The notes under the pieces were generated by a model. The model saw only the letters and a program-made list of their open reading frames with translations. It had not been told where the DNA came from and searched no databases. From positions 124,001 to 188,000 of the forward strand of contig JADJLT010000003.1 in the NCBI GenBank assembly GCA_016709965.1: 64,000 bases of DNA. The letters run 5' to 3'. Made by a program: the position numbers and the translations under genes. Below are positions 1 through 7,392 of this stretch, piece by piece. The stretch is from Betaproteobacteria bacterium (GTDB lineage Bacteria; Pseudomonadota; Gammaproteobacteria; Burkholderiales; Rhodocyclaceae). Every line of letters begins with the position of its first letter. Within the stretch, counting starts at the first letter, position 1.

Positions 1-222
1 GCGCATATTTCCAGCACACGCAAGAGCCTGATCGGCTCCGGTGACCGTTCCGAACGCATCCGTACCTACAATTTTCCGCAGGGCCGCATCACCGATCACC
101 GCATCAACCTGACGCTGTACAAGATCGCTGCGATCATGGACGGCGACATGGATGAGTTGCTCGGTGCGCTGGCAGCCGAACATCAGGCAGATTTGCTGGC
201 AGAGCTGGCCGAGGCGGGTTGA
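1..222 (+). CDS. prfA: Peptide chain release factor 1, C-terminal part
   Basis: Frame 1 is open from the window edge and encodes 73 residues ending in a TGA stop. It starts inside the family's C-terminal domain: the stretch SLIGSGDRSERIRTYNFPQG, followed by RITDHRINLTLYK, is the highly conserved region just after the GGQ domain of RF1. The GGQ motif itself lies off the left edge. RF1 reads UAA and UAG stop codons and releases the peptide from the ribosome. The gene for its methyltransferase, prmC, lies 1.1 kb downstream. That is the usual prfA-prmC pairing, but here a response-regulator gene sits between them. Confidence 0.95.
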   Translation, partial: AHISSTRKSLIGSGDRSERIRTYNFPQGRITDHRINLTLYKIAAIMDGDMDELLGALAAEHQADLLAELAEAG

Positions 223-263
223 AACGCTGAATCCACCGGGTTTGGGGGCGCTGGTCCGCTTGC

Positions 264-303
264 TGCGGTCAACCGGAAAAAAAGCCGAAATTCGGAATAT
301 TTG
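264..303 (+). repeat. Dispersed GGTCAACCGG element, intergenic copy A
   Basis: This copy holds CGGTCAACCGGAAAAA at 266-281, followed by an AT-rich half (aaattcggaatattt). It begins about 40 bp after the prfA stop codon. It is one of six intergenic copies in the window, all in plus orientation (others at 9665, 39908, 55680, 60498 and 61748). The first half contains the small palindrome CGGT-CA-ACCG. The function is unknown. Confidence 0.8.
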
Positions 304-349
304 CGTCGACGCTTACTTGCCCGCCAGGTTGTATCGGGCGCATAAACCA

Positions 350-366
350 ACAATAATGTTTATTGT
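350..366. promoter_or_regulatory. Perfect inverted repeat between prfA and the regulator gene
   Basis: ACAATAA-TGT-TTATTGT is a perfect 7/3/7 inverted repeat in the 283-bp gap 223-505. It has operator-like size and AT content and lies about 140 bp upstream of the response-regulator start. Apart from this repeat and the dispersed element at 264-303, nothing else in the gap is recognised as coding or structural. Confidence 0.35.
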
Positions 367-505
367 CTTTTGATCGAAATAACCAGCTTGCTGGTGCCAG
401 AAATTTTCTGATTTATCGGGGATTTCGGCAGTGTATTTCTGGCTAACACATCGGAAGGGTCGCTAATTACCGTGGTGAGAACAGGCCAAAGCCATACGAA
501 ATCGG

Positions 506-1240
506 ATGAAACCGCAAAACTGTCCCGATGAACAGTTGCCTGCAGAGCACCAGATGATCACGAGGATGCTCGTTGTGGGTCAGGATGAGAGCACCCGGAA
601 GCTACTGGAAACCCATCTTGTACCGGCGGGATTCATGATCGAGTTCGTCGATAGTGCCGAGCAGGCTGAGTCAATCATTCGTTCTGCCCTGCCGGATATG
701 CTGATTCTGGACTGGGCCTTGCCTGCGCAATCCGGCTTGGCGCTGCTCGAGAAGATTCGCGGCACACCGCGCACACACGATATTCCGATTGTCATGTTGA
801 GTGATCGCGGGGCTGATGCCGATCAGGTTCAGGGACTGAATACCGGTGCCGACGATTATGTGACCAAGCCATTTTCTCCCGTCGTCTTGCAGGCCAGGCT
901 CCGCGCCGTATTGCGCCGACGGACGCCGCATCTGGCCGGTGAAGCCGTAGGGGGCGGCACGATTACGTTGAATCCGGCGACGCATCGCGCTGCCGCCGGG
1001 GGCCAGCCGATCAATCTGGGGCCCACGGAGTTTCGCCTGCTGACCTTTCTGATGACGCATCCGGAACGCCTCTATACCCGGCGCCAACTACTTGATGGGG
1101 TCTGGGGGGATCATATCTACGTCAGCGAACGGACGGTGGACGTGCACGTTCGCCGCTTGCGTGTAGCGCTTCAAGCGTCCGGCAATCACGATCGACTGGA
1201 AACCGTGCGGGGTGGTGGCTATCGGTTTCGGGGTGAATGA
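506..1240 (+). CDS. OmpR/PhoB-type response regulator, atypical acidic pocket
   Basis: The 244-residue protein has a receiver domain (about 20-135) and a C-terminal winged-helix DNA-binding domain (about 150-243, ending TVRGGGYRF). The phosphoacceptor is D69 in LILDWALP. The conserved Ser (VMLSD) and Lys (YVTKPFS) are present. The usual acidic pair after the first strand (VVEDE or VVDDD in relatives) reads VVGQDE, so the first two acidic positions that normally hold Mg2+ are Gly and Gln. No histidine kinase gene is adjacent. The start could also be the ATG at 554 (MITRMLVV), which would match the usual family length better. The gene sits between prfA and prmC and is probably a separate transcription unit. 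The regulatory target is unknown. Confidence 0.85.
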   Translation: MKPQNCPDEQLPAEHQMITRMLVVGQDESTRKLLETHLVPAGFMIEFVDSAEQAESIIRSALPDMLILDWALPAQSGLALLEKIRGTPRTHDIPIVMLSDRGADADQVQGLNTGADDYVTKPFSPVVLQARLRAVLRRRTPHLAGEAVGGGTITLNPATHRAAAGGQPINLGPTEFRLLTFLMTHPERLYTRRQLLDGVWGDHIYVSERTVDVHVRRLRVALQASGNHDRLETVRGGGYRFRGE

Positions 1241-1298
1241 GCAAGGCAGCTACCCTTTGCTGTCAGTTGTGATGCAAATGGATGAATTTGCCCCTGTG

Positions 1299-1330
1299 TA
1301 TAATGCCGCGCTCGCCTCTGCGGCTTTTTT
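1299..1330 (+). terminator. TATAAT box followed by a short hairpin and T-tract ahead of prmC
   Basis: A TATAAT hexamer (1299-1304) runs directly into GCCGC (1305-1309), a 10-nt loop, GCGGC (1320-1324) and six T residues. The hairpin ends 11 nt before the prmC ATG. It may be a weak terminator for the upstream regulator gene or a small attenuator. The stem is only 5 bp, so this call is tentative. Confidence 0.35.
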
Positions 1331-1341
1331 GACGTTCAGGA

Positions 1342-2187
1342 ATGATTTTGGTGCAGTCTCTGGGAGAAAACTGGCGCAGTGGACAGGCATTCCTGGCGGG
1401 CGCAGGTATTGAATCGGCTCGGCTGGAGGTGAGGTTGCTGCTGGAGCATGTTGCTGCGTGCCGATATGCCGATCTGTTGATGTCACCTGAAAGACTGTTG
1501 GCGTCGCCGGCTCAGTATGTTTTTGACACGCTATTGGCGCGCCGGGCGACCGGGGAGCCGCTGGCCTATCTCCTGGGTGAGGCTGAGTTTCGGGGGCGTT
1601 TGTTCCAGGTATCACCCGCCGTGTTGATCCCGCGCCCGGAAACCGAAGTGCTGATTGAGTTGGCGCTGGAAAAGTTGCAGGGGCTCAGTGCGCCGAGGGT
1701 GCTTGACCTTGGCACGGGCTCCGGCATTGTTGCCATCTCATTGGCGCTTGAATGTTCATCGGCGTCGGTGTTCGCCATCGACCTGTCGCCAGACGCACTC
1801 GCGGTTGCTCGCAACAATTCAGGTCGGCTCGGTGCCAAGGTCGAATTTCTTCAAGGCGACTGGTTCTCCCCTGTGGCTGGGGAATGCTTCGATATCATTG
1901 TCTCCAATCCGCCCTATGTGGCTGACGGCGACCCGCATCTGGCGCTTAACGGGTTGCCGTTTGAGCCGCAAATGGCATTGACCGATGGGGCTGATGGTTT
2001 GGCCTGTATTCGGCGCATTGTGGCCGACGCCGCGCATCATCTGACGCCGGGTGGCTGGTTGTTTTTTGAGCACGGCTACGATCAGGGCGATGCAAGCAGG
2101 AACTTATTGGCTGCAGCGGGGTTCAAAGCGGCAGTTACCTTTCCCGACCTGGCCGGCATAGACCGAGTTTCAGGCGCTTATCTTTAA
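1342..2187 (+). CDS. prmC: Release factor glutamine methyltransferase PrmC (HemK)
   Basis: PrmC N5-methylates the glutamine of the GGQ motif in RF1 and RF2, using S-adenosylmethionine. The 281-residue protein has the family's N-terminal helical domain, the LIPRPETE stretch, the SAM-binding motif DLGTGSG (from D122) and the catalytic NPPY motif (N189-Y192) in IVSNPPYVADGDPHL. The length is typical. The annotated ATG has AGGA only two bases before it, so the TTG at 1348 or GTG at 1351 are possible alternative starts. grxD follows after 12 bp and is probably cotranscribed. Confidence 0.96.
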   Translation: MILVQSLGENWRSGQAFLAGAGIESARLEVRLLLEHVAACRYADLLMSPERLLASPAQYVFDTLLARRATGEPLAYLLGEAEFRGRLFQVSPAVLIPRPETEVLIELALEKLQGLSAPRVLDLGTGSGIVAISLALECSSASVFAIDLSPDALAVARNNSGRLGAKVEFLQGDWFSPVAGECFDIIVSNPPYVADGDPHLALNGLPFEPQMALTDGADGLACIRRIVADAAHHLTPGGWLFFEHGYDQGDASRNLLAAAGFKAAVTFPDLAGIDRVSGAYL

Positions 2188-2199
2188 TCAGGAGTAATT

Positions 2200-2520
2200 A
2201 TGTCTGACGTTCAGCAACGCATTCACGCTACCGTGACCGGCAACCCGGTCGTTCTTTACATGAAGGGCGATGCCCGTTTTCCGCAGTGCGGTTTTTCGGC
2301 GACCGTCGTGCAGATCCTGAAGGTCTGCGGTGTTGAAGACTTCGTGACGGTGAACGTGCTGGCGGATGAAGAAATCCGCAACGGCGTCAAGGAATACGCC
2401 AACTGGCCGACCATTCCGCAGCTTTATATCAAGGGCGAATTCATTGGTGGCTGCGACATCGTCAAGGAGATGTACCAGACCGGCGAATTGCAGCAGATGC
2501 TTGAAGGCATCACTGCCTGA
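2200..2520 (+). CDS. grxD: Monothiol glutaredoxin, Grx4 type
   Basis: The 106-residue protein carries the monothiol CGFS active site (C30), the preceding VLYMKGDARFPQ strand and loop, and the glutathione-binding WPTIPQLY and GGCDI motifs. Proteins of this class carry [2Fe-2S] clusters bridged by glutathione and deliver them with BolA partners; they have little disulfide reductase activity. The start is supported by AGGAG seven bases upstream. It closes the prmC-grxD unit and is followed by a strong terminator. Confidence 0.95.
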   Translation: MSDVQQRIHATVTGNPVVLYMKGDARFPQCGFSATVVQILKVCGVEDFVTVNVLADEEIRNGVKEYANWPTIPQLYIKGEFIGGCDIVKEMYQTGELQQMLEGITA

Positions 2521-2533
2521 TTGGTTTGTGAGG

Positions 2534-2570
2534 CAACAAAAAACCGGGGCATGTCCCCGGTTTTTTGTTG
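2534..2570 (+). terminator. Rho-independent terminator after grxD
   Basis: CAACAAAAAACCGGGG and TCCCCGGTTTTTTGTTG pair around a CATG loop, giving a long stem with a T-tract on the plus strand. The A-tract on the other side makes it symmetric. It can therefore also serve the minus-strand OsmC gene, which ends at 2588. Confidence 0.9.
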
Positions 2571-2587
2571 CTTGTTTATTCAATGGC

Positions 2588-2965
2588 TTAGATTTCGACT
2601 ACCTGAAAGTCGATGGCTGCCCCGGCAACAACGATGTCCTTGACGGCGCAATGGGTGATGCTGTCGAGAATTGCGCTTTTCTGATCAGCGGTGAATTCCT
2701 CGGGGAAGCGGACTTCAGTCTTGAACTTGGCCAACGTTAGCGGGCCGCTGGGGCCGGCAAAGGGCTTGCAACTGATTTCGATCCCGCCAGCCTTGATACC
2801 AAGTCCCTTGCAGGCCTTCTTGGCATAGACGGCAGCACAGGCGGCCAGCGATGCATAAAAGGCTTCCAATGGGTTCATCAACGAGCCATCGAGCGAGTAA
2901 TTGGCTTCGTGTTTGCCACCGATCACTTTGATGAGCGGCGTATTGTCTACGGTGGTTGAGTACAT
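2588..2965 (-). CDS. OsmC/Ohr family protein
   Basis: The 125-residue protein has the OsmC-family layout: an N-terminal strand region, then NPLEAFYASLAACAAVY containing the first redox cysteine (C43), and a late ITHCAV containing the second (about C106). Family members reduce organic hydroperoxides through the paired cysteines. Some, such as the YhfA-like group, have no established substrate, and the short, divergent N-terminus here does not allow subtyping. The gene stands alone between two bidirectional hairpins, convergent with grxD. Confidence 0.85.
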   Translation of the reverse strand: MYSTTVDNTPLIKVIGGKHEANYSLDGSLMNPLEAFYASLAACAAVYAKKACKGLGIKAGGIEISCKPFAGPSGPLTLAKFKTEVRFPEEFTADQKSAILDSITHCAVKDIVVAGAAIDFQVVEI

Positions 2966-3049
2966 GCTGATCTACCTTGGGTGAGTTATTGATTGCGTTG
3001 ACAGTTAAATATTAACGTTCGCTTATATATTAAACCTCAAAGCCTTTTG

Positions 3050-3086
3050 GCGCAAAAAAAGCCGTTGGCAATTACCAACGGCTTTT
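3050..3086 (-). terminator. Rho-independent terminator after argH
   Basis: AAAAGCCGTTGG (3057-3068) and CCAACGGCTTTT (3075-3086) form a perfect 12-bp stem with a six-base loop. On the minus strand it is followed by a run of seven T residues and lies 19 bp past the argH stop. Confidence 0.9.
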
Positions 3087-3104
3087 GCTGTTTGCCTGCG
3101 CCAA

Positions 3105-4493
3105 TCAGCCCAAATGCTTGCGGGCGCGGACAATGGCAGCCTTGACCTGCTCGGGGGCGGTGCCACCGATATGGTTGCGGCTGGCGAGGGAGCCTTCCAC
3201 GGTCAACACGACATAAACGTCATTTTCGATCAGTGGCGAAAACTGCTGCAGTTCATCCAGCGTCAGGCCGGGCAGGTCGACGCTCTTGAACTCGGCGGCC
3301 TTGACGGCCAGACCGACGGCTTCGTGCGCATCGCGGAAGGGCAGGCCTTTCTTGGTCAGGTAGTCGGCGAGATCGGTCGCGGTAGCGAAGCCCTGGGTCA
3401 GCGCGGCCTTCATCGCTTCCGGCTTGACCGTGATGCCGCCGGCCATGTCGGCGAATATGCGCAGGGTATCGGTCACGGTGTCGACGGCGTCGAACAGGGG
3501 TTCCTTGTCTTCCTGATTGTCCTTGTTGTAGGCCAGTGGCTGCGACTTCATCAGGGTCAGCAGGCTCATCAGTTGGCCATAGACGCGACCGGTCTTGCCG
3601 CGTGCCAGTTCAGGTACGTCCGGATTCTTCTTCTGCGGCATGATCGACGAGCCGGTGCAGAAGCGGTCGGCGATCTGGATGAACCCGATGCGCGGGCTCA
3701 TCCACATGACCAGTTCTTCCGACAGACGGCTGATGTGCATCATCAGCACAGCGCAGGCAGCGGTGAATTCAATGGCGAAGTCGCGGTCGGAAACGGCATC
3801 CAGTGAATTTTCGCAGACGCCTTCGAAGCCCAGTTGCTCGGCGACAAATTCGCGGTCGATCGGGTAGGTCGTTCCGGCCAGCGCGGCCGCACCAAGCGGC
3901 AGGCGACTGACGCGCTTGCGGCAATCGACGAAGCGCTCGGCATCGCGACCGAACATTTCAAAGTAGGCCAGCATGTGATGGCCGAAGGTTACCGGCTGGG
4001 CGACCTGCAGATGCGTGAAGCCGGGCATTGCGGTGGCGGCTTCCTTTTCGGCCAGGTCAACCAGCGCGCTGCGGAAAGCCTTGATCAGGGCCAGAATGTC
4101 GTCGATCGAATCGCGCAGATAGAGGCGGATGTCGGTCGCGACCTGGTCGTTGCGCGAGCGCCCTGTATGCAAGCGCTTGCCGGCGTCGCCGACGAGGGCG
4201 GTCAGGCGCTTTTCGATATTGAGGTGTACGTCTTCCAGGTCGAGCGACCAGTCGAACTTGCCCGATTCGATTTCTTCCGTGACGATCGCCATGCCGCGCT
4301 CGATGTCGGCCAGGTCGGCGGCGGCGATGATGCCCTGTTTGGACAGCATGCGGGCGTGGGCCAGTGAGCCGCGGATGTCTTGGCGCCACATGCGCTGGTC
4401 GAAGTCGACCGAGGCGGTATAGCGTTTGACGAGATCGGAAACCGGCTCGGAGAAGCGTCCGGCCCAAGTGTATTGATTGGCGTTGGAGGTCAT
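3105..4493 (-). CDS. argH: Argininosuccinate lyase
   Basis: This cytoplasmic enzyme catalyses the last step of arginine synthesis, cleaving argininosuccinate into arginine and fumarate. The 462-residue length is typical. The fumarase-superfamily signature SSIMPQKKNPD, which carries the catalytic serine loop, is at about residues 282-292. HTGRSRNDQVATD and the TGSS context are also intact. The start is only 44 bp from the divergent algZ-like start. The argH-algZ-algR order matches the arrangement known from Pseudomonas. Confidence 0.97.
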   Translation of the reverse strand: MTSNANQYTWAGRFSEPVSDLVKRYTASVDFDQRMWRQDIRGSLAHARMLSKQGIIAAADLADIERGMAIVTEEIESGKFDWSLDLEDVHLNIEKRLTALVGDAGKRLHTGRSRNDQVATDIRLYLRDSIDDILALIKAFRSALVDLAEKEAATAMPGFTHLQVAQPVTFGHHMLAYFEMFGRDAERFVDCRKRVSRLPLGAAALAGTTYPIDREFVAEQLGFEGVCENSLDAVSDRDFAIEFTAACAVLMMHISRLSEELVMWMSPRIGFIQIADRFCTGSSIMPQKKNPDVPELARGKTGRVYGQLMSLLTLMKSQPLAYNKDNQEDKEPLFDAVDTVTDTLRIFADMAGGITVKPEAMKAALTQGFATATDLADYLTKKGLPFRDAHEAVGLAVKAAEFKSVDLPGLTLDELQQFSPLIENDVYVVLTVEGSLASRNHIGGTAPEQVKAAIVRARKHLG

Positions 4494-4537
4494 GTCTTTG
4501 GTCTAGAATCGGGAAATCAAGCGCAAACGCTCAGAGA

Positions 4538-5563
4538 ATGACAAGTATACGGCACTTTCCCGCGACTCACCCCTTGCCTGACTGGCGCAATTTCGGCGTC
4601 ATGCTGCGTGTTTTGCTAGGCATCAATGCGCTGGCCATACTCGCGGCACTGGTGCGAGCGCCTGTGCTGACCGATTGGGCTGGCCAATACATTGAATTGG
4701 CGGCGATGGTCGAGCCCTTGTTATTGATCAATCTTGGTCTGCTCTCTTTGCTGCGCGATTTTTTGTGGCGCATGCCCTTGCGTGTCGGGCAGTGGCTGGT
4801 CATGTTGCAGGTCAGTGCAGTGGCGGCGGCGCTTTTTATCTATGTCGCCACGCTGGGACTGCTCGATTACGCGGGCATCCTGCGTGCCGTGTTGCTGACT
4901 GCCTCGGCGACTGCGCTGTTGCTCGGTTATTTTGACCTGCGCTCGCGCGCGTTTTTCCCGGCCCAGAGCGAGGCGCGACTGGCGGCCCTCAATGCCCGTA
5001 TCCGTCCGCATTTTCTCTTCAATTCGCTGAATGCGGTGCTGTCGCTGATTCGCGCCCGGCCGCAGGAGGCCGAGGCGGCGCTTGAGGCCTTGTCCGATCT
5101 CTTTCGTGCCGCCATGCGCGATCCGGGGGAGTTAGTCAGTCTGGCTGACGAGATAGCGCTCGGCCGGCAATATCTTGAGCTGGAAAAGCTGCGTCTCGGT
5201 GAGCGTCTTGCGGTCGACTGGAAAATCGGGGCGATTTCAATGGATCTGCCGATTCCGCCGCTGATGCTGCAGCCACTGCTGGAAAACGCTGTCTATCACG
5301 GGATCGAGCCAGCTCAGGAAGGTGGGCTGGTCACCGTCGAGATTGAACAAAAGGGCGAAGAACTGCGCATTGCCATCGCCAATCCGACCGTTGGTCAGGC
5401 CCAGCATGCCGCCGGCAACCAGATCGCTGTTGCCAACATCCGCGAACGGCTGGCGCTGTATTACGATCTTGAAGCCCGTCTCGAAACCGAGGTGGGTGAC
5501 AATCGCTACGAGGTCCGCATTATCCTGCCATGCCAACGCCGTCATCCTCCGCCGCTCCGTTGA
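4538..5563 (+). CDS. algZ: AlgZ/LytS-type sensor histidine kinase
   Basis: The 341-residue inner-membrane kinase has an N-terminal half with four to five hydrophobic segments (about residues 20-135) and no large periplasmic domain. This is followed by the His_kinase domain of the LytS/AlgZ family, with H158 in RPHFLFNSLN. A degenerate ATPase region contains PPLMLQPLLENAVYHGI. The next gene, a LytTR regulator, starts 34 bp inside the end of this one, so the two are translationally coupled. The signal and regulon are not visible. In Pseudomonas the homologous pair controls alginate and type IV pili; whether that holds here is inference. Confidence 0.88.
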   Translation: MTSIRHFPATHPLPDWRNFGVMLRVLLGINALAILAALVRAPVLTDWAGQYIELAAMVEPLLLINLGLLSLLRDFLWRMPLRVGQWLVMLQVSAVAAALFIYVATLGLLDYAGILRAVLLTASATALLLGYFDLRSRAFFPAQSEARLAALNARIRPHFLFNSLNAVLSLIRARPQEAEAALEALSDLFRAAMRDPGELVSLADEIALGRQYLELEKLRLGERLAVDWKIGAISMDLPIPPLMLQPLLENAVYHGIEPAQEGGLVTVEIEQKGEELRIAIANPTVGQAQHAAGNQIAVANIRERLALYYDLEARLETEVGDNRYEVRIILPCQRRHPPPLR

Positions 5564-6315
5564 AAGTCCTGATCGTCGATGACGAGCCGCTGGCGCGCGA
5601 CCGCCTGCGGACGTTGTTGTCCGACATCGCTGCACAATTCGCCAGCATCGTAGTCGGCGAGGCTGCCAATGGCCTCGCCGCGCTTGAAGTGCTGCGTGAC
5701 CAGGCGGTGGATGTCGTGCTCGCCGATATCCGCATGCCGGGCATGGATGGCATTGAGCTTGCGTCTCATCTTGGGCGGCTGGAAAAGCCGCCCAGCGTCA
5801 TTTTTACCACGGCCTACGACAACTATGCCGTGCAGGCCTTTGACCTGAACGCCGTGGACTATCTGCTCAAGCCGGTGCGTACCCAGCGCTTGCTTGCGGC
5901 CTTGCAAAAGGTCCCGGCGCAGCATCCTGATGCGGCAGTGCTTGCCGGGATCGGCCAGGAGGTTCGCGGTGGCGGGCGCACGCATCTCTCCTGCCATGAA
6001 CGCGGGCGTCTGCTGCTGGTGCCCGTTGGCGAAGTGCTCTATTTCAAGGCTGATCTCAAATACGTCTCCGCCCGCACGGTCGAGCGGGAATACTTGCTCG
6101 ACGAGGCGCTGACGCATCTGGAAAACGAATTCTCCGAACGTTTCATGCGCCTGCACCGTTCCGTGCTGGTGGCCAAGACGGCATTGGCCGGCTTTGAAAA
6201 AGCAGCCGGAGATGATGCCGAAGCTTACGGCTGGGCGTTGCTGCGCGGTGTGCCGGAAAAGCTGCCGGTCAGTCGCCGGCAATGGGCGCCGGCCAAGGCG
6301 GCCATGGTCGCCTGA
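5530..6315 (+). CDS. algR: AlgR/LytTR-type response regulator
   Basis: The 261-residue protein has a receiver domain with VDDEPLARDRL, phosphoacceptor D66 in LADIRMPGMDG, and the YLLKP lysine, followed by a LytTR DNA-binding domain (about 150-255, with VLYFKADLKYV and FMRLHRSVLV). It pairs with the overlapping upstream kinase. LytTR regulators bind direct-repeat promoter sites. Those targets cannot be identified here, although the neighbouring hem and argH genes are part of the same ancestral cluster in pseudomonads. Confidence 0.9.
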   Translation: MPTPSSSAAPLKVLIVDDEPLARDRLRTLLSDIAAQFASIVVGEAANGLAALEVLRDQAVDVVLADIRMPGMDGIELASHLGRLEKPPSVIFTTAYDNYAVQAFDLNAVDYLLKPVRTQRLLAALQKVPAQHPDAAVLAGIGQEVRGGGRTHLSCHERGRLLLVPVGEVLYFKADLKYVSARTVEREYLLDEALTHLENEFSERFMRLHRSVLVAKTALAGFEKAAGDDAEAYGWALLRGVPEKLPVSRRQWAPAKAAMVA

Positions 6316-6333
6316 TCGCTTTGAGGGCTGCTT

Positions 6334-7137
6334 TCAGGGTGTAACGAGTTTGACGTGGGGGAAGGGTATTTCAATTCCCTCGCGGTCGAAGCGCTGCTTG
6401 GCGCGCCGCAGGTATTCACGTCGCACGCCCCATTGCGAATTTGGAATGACGCGAAAACGACAGCGAATAATGACCGAGGAATCAGCCCACTGCTCGACGC
6501 CGGCAATTTCCAGTGCTTCGAGAATCTGTGGCGCAAATTCTTCATCCCGGCGTAATTCTTCACCGATCGTGCGCATCTCGACCATCACCCGGTCGACGTC
6601 TTCGCCATAGCCGACACCGAGGTCGATGACCGCATAAGCGTGACCCAGACTCATGTTGGTGACAATCGTGATCTGGCCGTTCGGCACGTAGTGCACGTTG
6701 CCGGCGTAGTCGCGCAGGCGAAGGTAGCGCAAGGTCAGTTCTTCGACGACCCCTGTTTTTCCGCCAGCTTCGATGACATCACCAAGGCGGATCTGGTTTT
6801 CCAGTAGCAGGAAAAATCCTGTGAAGTAGTCCTTGACCAGGCTTTGCGCACCGAAGCCGATGGCAATTCCTGCCACCCCGGCAGCACCCAGGAGCGGGGC
6901 GACCGAGATCCCGAATTCGCCAAGAATGAGCAGAACGGTGATGACGCTGACCGCGACGGTCAGCGCGTAGCGCACGACGCGCGAAAGAGTGCGGACCCGC
7001 TGCATGCCTTCCAGCGATTCCTGCTGGCTGGCAATGGCTTCACGCAGGCGTGGCAAGAGTTTTGTAATGAGACTTTGGGCCCCTGCTGCTAGCGCAATGA
7101 TCAATGCGATACGCAGGGGGGTGGCGAATTGAAGCAA
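6334..7137 (-). CDS. Small mechanosensitive channel, MscS family
   Basis: The 267-residue protein has one N-terminal hydrophobic segment, a second at about 52-72, and the MscS pore helix region GAAGVAGIAIGFGAQSLVKD. The beta domain follows (IRLGDVIEAGGKTGVVEEL, VPNGQI), then the cytoplasmic vestibule domain. These channels open under membrane tension and release solutes on hypo-osmotic shock. The frame has no ATG; the first plausible start is the TTG at 7137, and no clear Shine-Dalgarno is visible, so the N-terminus is uncertain. It is divergent from the glucosylglycerol-type gene, suggesting an osmotic pair. Confidence 0.88.
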   Translation of the reverse strand: MLQFATPLRIALIIALAAGAQSLITKLLPRLREAIASQQESLEGMQRVRTLSRVVRYALTVAVSVITVLLILGEFGISVAPLLGAAGVAGIAIGFGAQSLVKDYFTGFFLLLENQIRLGDVIEAGGKTGVVEELTLRYLRLRDYAGNVHYVPNGQITIVTNMSLGHAYAVIDLGVGYGEDVDRVMVEMRTIGEELRRDEEFAPQILEALEIAGVEQWADSSVIIRCRFRVIPNSQWGVRREYLRRAKQRFDREGIEIPFPHVKLVTP

Positions 7138-7392
7138 GGTATCTGGTATGGATGCAGTATTGATATCTAATGTCCTCTGAGCTAAAAATACATTGAATTA
7201 TAATTTAAATTGCACTCATAAAAATTCAGAAATGTAAACATTAAGGGGTAAAATCAATATTCTGGTTCGATTAAGTTATTTAATCGCTTATAAAATACAT
7301 TGTTTACAAATCTAATTTAGGGCCTTCCCCTGATGGATCGACATCCCCTCGGCAAACAGAGTCCGGTGTAAGTGGTGTCAAGGAGTCTCCCC
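7138..7392. promoter_or_regulatory. AT-rich divergent control region between mscS-like and ggpPS-like genes
   Basis: This 255-bp gap is far more AT-rich than its neighbours. It contains a perfect 7/5/7 inverted repeat CGATTAA-GTTAT-TTAATCG (7268-7286). The octamers TGTAAACA (7233-7240) and TGTTTACA (7301-7308) are each other's reverse complement. A TATAAA-type -10 candidate lies near 7290. The gap probably holds promoters for both divergent genes and one or more regulator sites. No ORF is supported in it. Confidence 0.5.
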
